A DNA stretch of 7,480 nucleotides, from contig DAOVIY010000023.1 of the NCBI GenBank assembly GCA_030673525.1, forward strand, positions 1-7,480, given 5' to 3'. Source of the DNA: a bacterium (lineage in GTDB: Bacteria; Patescibacteriota; Minisyncoccia; UBA6257). The notes beneath the pieces are model-generated. The model did no database searches. It saw only the letters and a program-made list of their open reading frames with translations, and was not told where the DNA came from. Position 1 is the first letter of the stretch, and each line of letters opens with the position of its first letter. The position numbers and the translations under genes were made by a program. Below are positions 5,095 through 7,480 of this stretch, one piece after another.

Positions 5095-5412
5095 ATGTAT
5101 AATTTGAAACAATTATATCAACTCAAGCAAAAAATAAGGCTATTAGAGGATGAAAAAAACAGAGTACAAAGAGATTTGAGAAATATAACAGCGGGTTATA
5201 TTATTGCAGCCTTTGGTTTTGTAGCTGGTTTAGCTTGGAGGGATTTATCTATGTCCTTGGTAGAATATTTATTTCCGATGGGTAAAGACACTATTTTAGC
5301 TAAGTTTATTTATGCAGTTCTAATAAGCATTGCATTAGCTTTTGCTAGTATCTATGTGCTGAGATTTATAGGCAAAACAAAGAAGAAAAAAGGTATTGAA
5401 GATATTAAATAA
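5095..5412 (+). CDS. Small two-helix membrane protein, DUF5654-like
   Basis: This 105-aa protein has a charged N-terminal helix with heptad character (residues 1-30, likely coiled coil) and two membrane helices. The first is about 33-48 (GYIIAAFGFVAGLAW followed by RD). The second is about 71-92 (FIYAVLISIALAFASIYVL). A lysine-rich tail follows. The AAFGFVAGLAW-x-D signature, the loop, then KFIYAVL match my memory of DUF5654, a family of unknown function common in archaea and CPR bacteria. The Lys-rich tail and the positive-inside rule place both termini in the cytoplasm. It lies 4 nt after rsmI and 28 nt before prs, so it is probably co-expressed. No function can be assigned. Confidence 0.8.
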   Translation: MYNLKQLYQLKQKIRLLEDEKNRVQRDLRNITAGYIIAAFGFVAGLAWRDLSMSLVEYLFPMGKDTILAKFIYAVLISIALAFASIYVLRFIGKTKKKKGIEDIK

Positions 5413-5440
5413 TAGATTATTTAAATAGCATTCTATATTT

Positions 5441-6328
5441 ATGGAAAATTTAGTAATAGGGGATGAGTTAGCTAAGAAATTAGCTCAACAACTTAATTCA
5501 GATTTTATTTTTATAGAAAATAGGGTTTTTCCTGATGGGGAAGTACAGCCTCGCTTAGAAAAAGAGAAAAAAGCTAATAAAGCCATTTTAATTTTTCAAA
5601 AAAAACAAGAAGAAAATATTAATGCTTATTTAATTAAGTTTTTTTTATTATTAAGGAAGGTAAAAGAGCTTGCACAAGAAATAATATGCATCATGCCTTA
5701 CTTTTCTTATGCTCGCCAAGATTCTATTTTTCAAGAAGGTGAACCCCTCTCATCTTTATATATTTCTGAATTAATAGAAAAAGATGCAGATGTTTTTATT
5801 ACATGCAATATGCATGAGCATAGAAAAAAGATTGGAGATTTATTTAAGATTCCAGCATATAATGTTTTTCTTTTTCAAGATTTAGCAGAAGAATTTAAGG
5901 ATTTTTCTCCTTCTAATTCAATAGTCATAGGTCCAGATAAAGAGTCGAGAGCATTCGTCGATGATTTTTGTAAGAAATTTCCTGCTGAAAAAATAGTTTT
6001 TGAAAAAACAAGAGATGTTAAGACAGGAAAGATAGATTTTTCTTTTGATAAAAATCGCGATTTTACAAATAAAGATGTTATTATCGTGGATGATATTGTT
6101 TCAACTGGCAGGACTATTTTACAAACGGCCGAGATAGTGAAAGAACTTAAAGCCAAAACAATTAGCTTTGCCTTTATTCATTCTATATTTGGGGACAAAG
6201 CAATAGAACAATTGAACAAAATAAATCCTAAGAAAATTGTATTTACAAATACTTTAGAAAATTCTTGTTTTTCAGTTGATATTACTAAGCCAATAGCAAA
6301 ATATATTTTAGAAAATAAATTAGTTTAA
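5441..6328 (+). CDS. prs: Ribose-phosphate pyrophosphokinase (PRPP synthetase), archaeal-like
   Basis: The enzyme makes 5-phosphoribosyl 1-diphosphate from ribose 5-phosphate and ATP (EC 2.7.6.1), the precursor for purine, pyrimidine, His and Trp synthesis and for base salvage. Visible motifs are RVFPDGEV (28-35), the ATP-site PYFSYARQD (86-94), CNMHEH (122-127) at the place of the usual DLH loop, IGPDKESRAF (163-172), the flexible catalytic loop EKTRD (188-192, with the Lys and Arg kept), and the PRPP-binding loop VIIVDDIVSTGRTI (213-226). The KTR loop and the HE after the first loop resemble archaeal enzymes more than E. coli Prs. The length, 295 aa, is slightly short of the bacterial 315. 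The Asp of DLH is Asn123 here. The gene ends 5 nt before deoA, so the two are very likely translated from one message. Confidence 0.93.
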   Translation: MENLVIGDELAKKLAQQLNSDFIFIENRVFPDGEVQPRLEKEKKANKAILIFQKKQEENINAYLIKFFLLLRKVKELAQEIICIMPYFSYARQDSIFQEGEPLSSLYISELIEKDADVFITCNMHEHRKKIGDLFKIPAYNVFLFQDLAEEFKDFSPSNSIVIGPDKESRAFVDDFCKKFPAEKIVFEKTRDVKTGKIDFSFDKNRDFTNKDVIIVDDIVSTGRTILQTAEIVKELKAKTISFAFIHSIFGDKAIEQLNKINPKKIVFTNTLENSCFSVDITKPIAKYILENKLV

Positions 6329-6333
6329 AAAAG

Positions 6334-7480
6334 ATGAAAAACAATTCTAAAATGAAAACAGACGGTATTTTTTTTCTCAAAGTTAAATATTTAGATATTA
6401 AAACAGGTCACCCTTGGATTGTGATTATAAATGAAGAAGATGGTCGGCGTTTTGGCATTAGGCCAGGTGATGAATTGGTTGTTAGGTGGAAAGAAAAGCA
6501 AACAGAAATCTCAGTAGATACAACAGGGTCTTTGGTAAAGAAGGGAGAGATCGGAGTTTTTCAAGATATAACAAACAGATACAAAATTAAACAGGGGGAA
6601 TTTTTGGAATTAAGACTCGCGGGTCACGCGTCTTCTCTTAAAATTATCCATAAAAAGCTAAATAGAAAGAAATTGTCTTATAAAGAAATTTATACTTTAG
6701 TTTCGGATATAGCTAAGCATCGAATTAATGACTTAGAATTAGCTTTTTTTATTGCTTCTGCTTTTGATAAAAAAAACTTTTCAAAAGAAGAGATTTATTA
6801 TTTAACCAAAGCTATTAGTGAGACAGGGGAAATGATGAAATTCGGAAAGGTTGCAGCTGACAAACATTCTATTGGAGGAATTCCTGGTAATCGCGTAAGC
6901 CCTATAATAGTTGCTATTGTGGCAAGCTATGGCATTACAATTCCAAAAACTTCTTCCAGAGCGATAACTTCCGCAGCAGGGACAGCAGATACAATGGAAG
7001 TATTGGCGCCAGTGAGTTTTTCTTTAAGTGAAATAAAAAGGATTGTTAAAAAAACGAATGGTTGTTTAATTTGGGGAGGGGCTTTAAGATTAGCTCCTGT
7101 TGATGACAGATTTATTAAAATTACACGCCGATTAGGGCTAGAACCTTATTCTAAAATGGTTGTCAGTATTATGTCTAAGCAAGTAGCGACGGGAATTAAT
7201 CATTTAGTAATAGATATACCGATTGGTCCAACAGCAAAAATTTCAAATGTAAAAGATATTCAATTTGTTAAAAGTTTATTCTTGTATTTAGCTAAAAGAT
7301 TTAATATTAAGATTAAAATTGTTGTGAAGAGAACAATGGGTCCTATAGGGAGAGGCATAGGTCCTTGCTTGGAAGCAAGAGACGTAATGAGGGTTTTACA
7401 GCAAAAAGAAAATAGGCCAAAAGATTTAGAAAGAAAATCTATCCAATTAGCAGGAGATTTATTAGAATTAGTTGGAAAGG
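6334..7480 (+). CDS. deoA: AMP phosphorylase, C-terminus cut off by window edge
   Basis: AMP phosphorylase converts AMP and phosphate to adenine and ribose 1,5-bisphosphate (EC 2.4.2.57). It is the first step of the archaeal AMP pathway that, with ribose-1,5-bisphosphate isomerase and RuBisCO, feeds nucleotide ribose into 3-phosphoglycerate. The frame is open from the ATG at 6334 to the window end (382 residues; the family is about 500). An N-terminal extension (about 12-95, including GIRPGDELVV) is typical of the AMP enzyme and absent from bacterial thymidine phosphorylase. The phosphate loop reads DKHSIGGIPGNRV (176-188), where thymidine phosphorylases have DKHSTGGVGD, and TSSRAITSAAGTADTME (206-222) is also characteristic. 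An ATG six codons in is an alternative start. It follows prs by 5 nt. The isomerase and RuBisCO are not in the window. Confidence 0.94.
   Translation, partial: MKNNSKMKTDGIFFLKVKYLDIKTGHPWIVIINEEDGRRFGIRPGDELVVRWKEKQTEISVDTTGSLVKKGEIGVFQDITNRYKIKQGEFLELRLAGHASSLKIIHKKLNRKKLSYKEIYTLVSDIAKHRINDLELAFFIASAFDKKNFSKEEIYYLTKAISETGEMMKFGKVAADKHSIGGIPGNRVSPIIVAIVASYGITIPKTSSRAITSAAGTADTMEVLAPVSFSLSEIKRIVKKTNGCLIWGGALRLAPVDDRFIKITRRLGLEPYSKMVVSIMSKQVATGINHLVIDIPIGPTAKISNVKDIQFVKSLFLYLAKRFNIKIKIVVKRTMGPIGRGIGPCLEARDVMRVLQQKENRPKDLERKSIQLAGDLLELVGK

Noticed and set aside
5407..5422. AAATAAT/ATTATTT inverted repeat at the end of the DUF5654-like gene as a terminator
   Set aside because: It is A/T only, has a 2-nt loop and no T run of note; chance in such AT-rich DNA.
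5875..6156. 93-codon minus-strand frame inside prs
   Set aside because: It is a shadow of a strongly conserved gene.

Overview
This AT-rich window (about 30% G+C by eye) reads like chromosome from a Candidate Phyla Radiation (Patescibacteria) bacterium. The evidence is a bacterial RsmI and bacterial-type TrpS beside an archaeal-style AMP phosphorylase and an archaeal-looking PRPP synthetase, a DUF5654-like small membrane protein, short intergenic gaps, almost no Shine-Dalgarno sites, and secreted Cys/Pro-rich proteins with Gly-Asn linkers. The standard genetic code fits, because the conserved genes read through with no internal TGA. The phylum call is inference from gene content, not from a marker tree.

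Layout. On the minus strand, positions 1-873 hold a tRNA-Gly(TCC) with encoded CCA, followed 11 nt later by trpS, which runs off the left edge. A good minus-strand promoter precedes the tRNA. On the plus strand, 957-3515 is a cluster of three exported or membrane-anchored proteins of unknown function (126, 266 and 277 aa). The first has its own perfect -35/-10 promoter, a strong Shine-Dalgarno site and a clean Rho-independent terminator. The second has a second perfect-consensus promoter, and the third probably shares its transcript. A promoter-like element then sits directly against a strong hairpin terminator (3520-3599).

From an extended -10 promoter (3654-3662) a tightly packed housekeeping operon follows: HD-domain hydrolase, rsmI, DUF5654-like membrane protein, prs, and deoA (AMP phosphorylase, cut by the right edge). 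The last two genes join at ribose-phosphate and nucleotide metabolism: AMP phosphorylase releases adenine and ribose 1,5-bisphosphate from AMP, and PRPP synthetase activates ribose 5-phosphate for nucleotide synthesis.

The most interesting signal is in the secreted cluster. All three neighbouring proteins, otherwise unrelated, carry a related short module just after the export signal, built on GYY-x2-P and, in two of them, ending in YA[ND]HIVELP. The HIVELP part is conserved at DNA level as a 20-bp word present four times, and one copy lies beyond the stop codon of the first gene. The pattern suggests a spreading or recombining surface or processing tag undergoing slippage. Its function cannot be read from the sequence.
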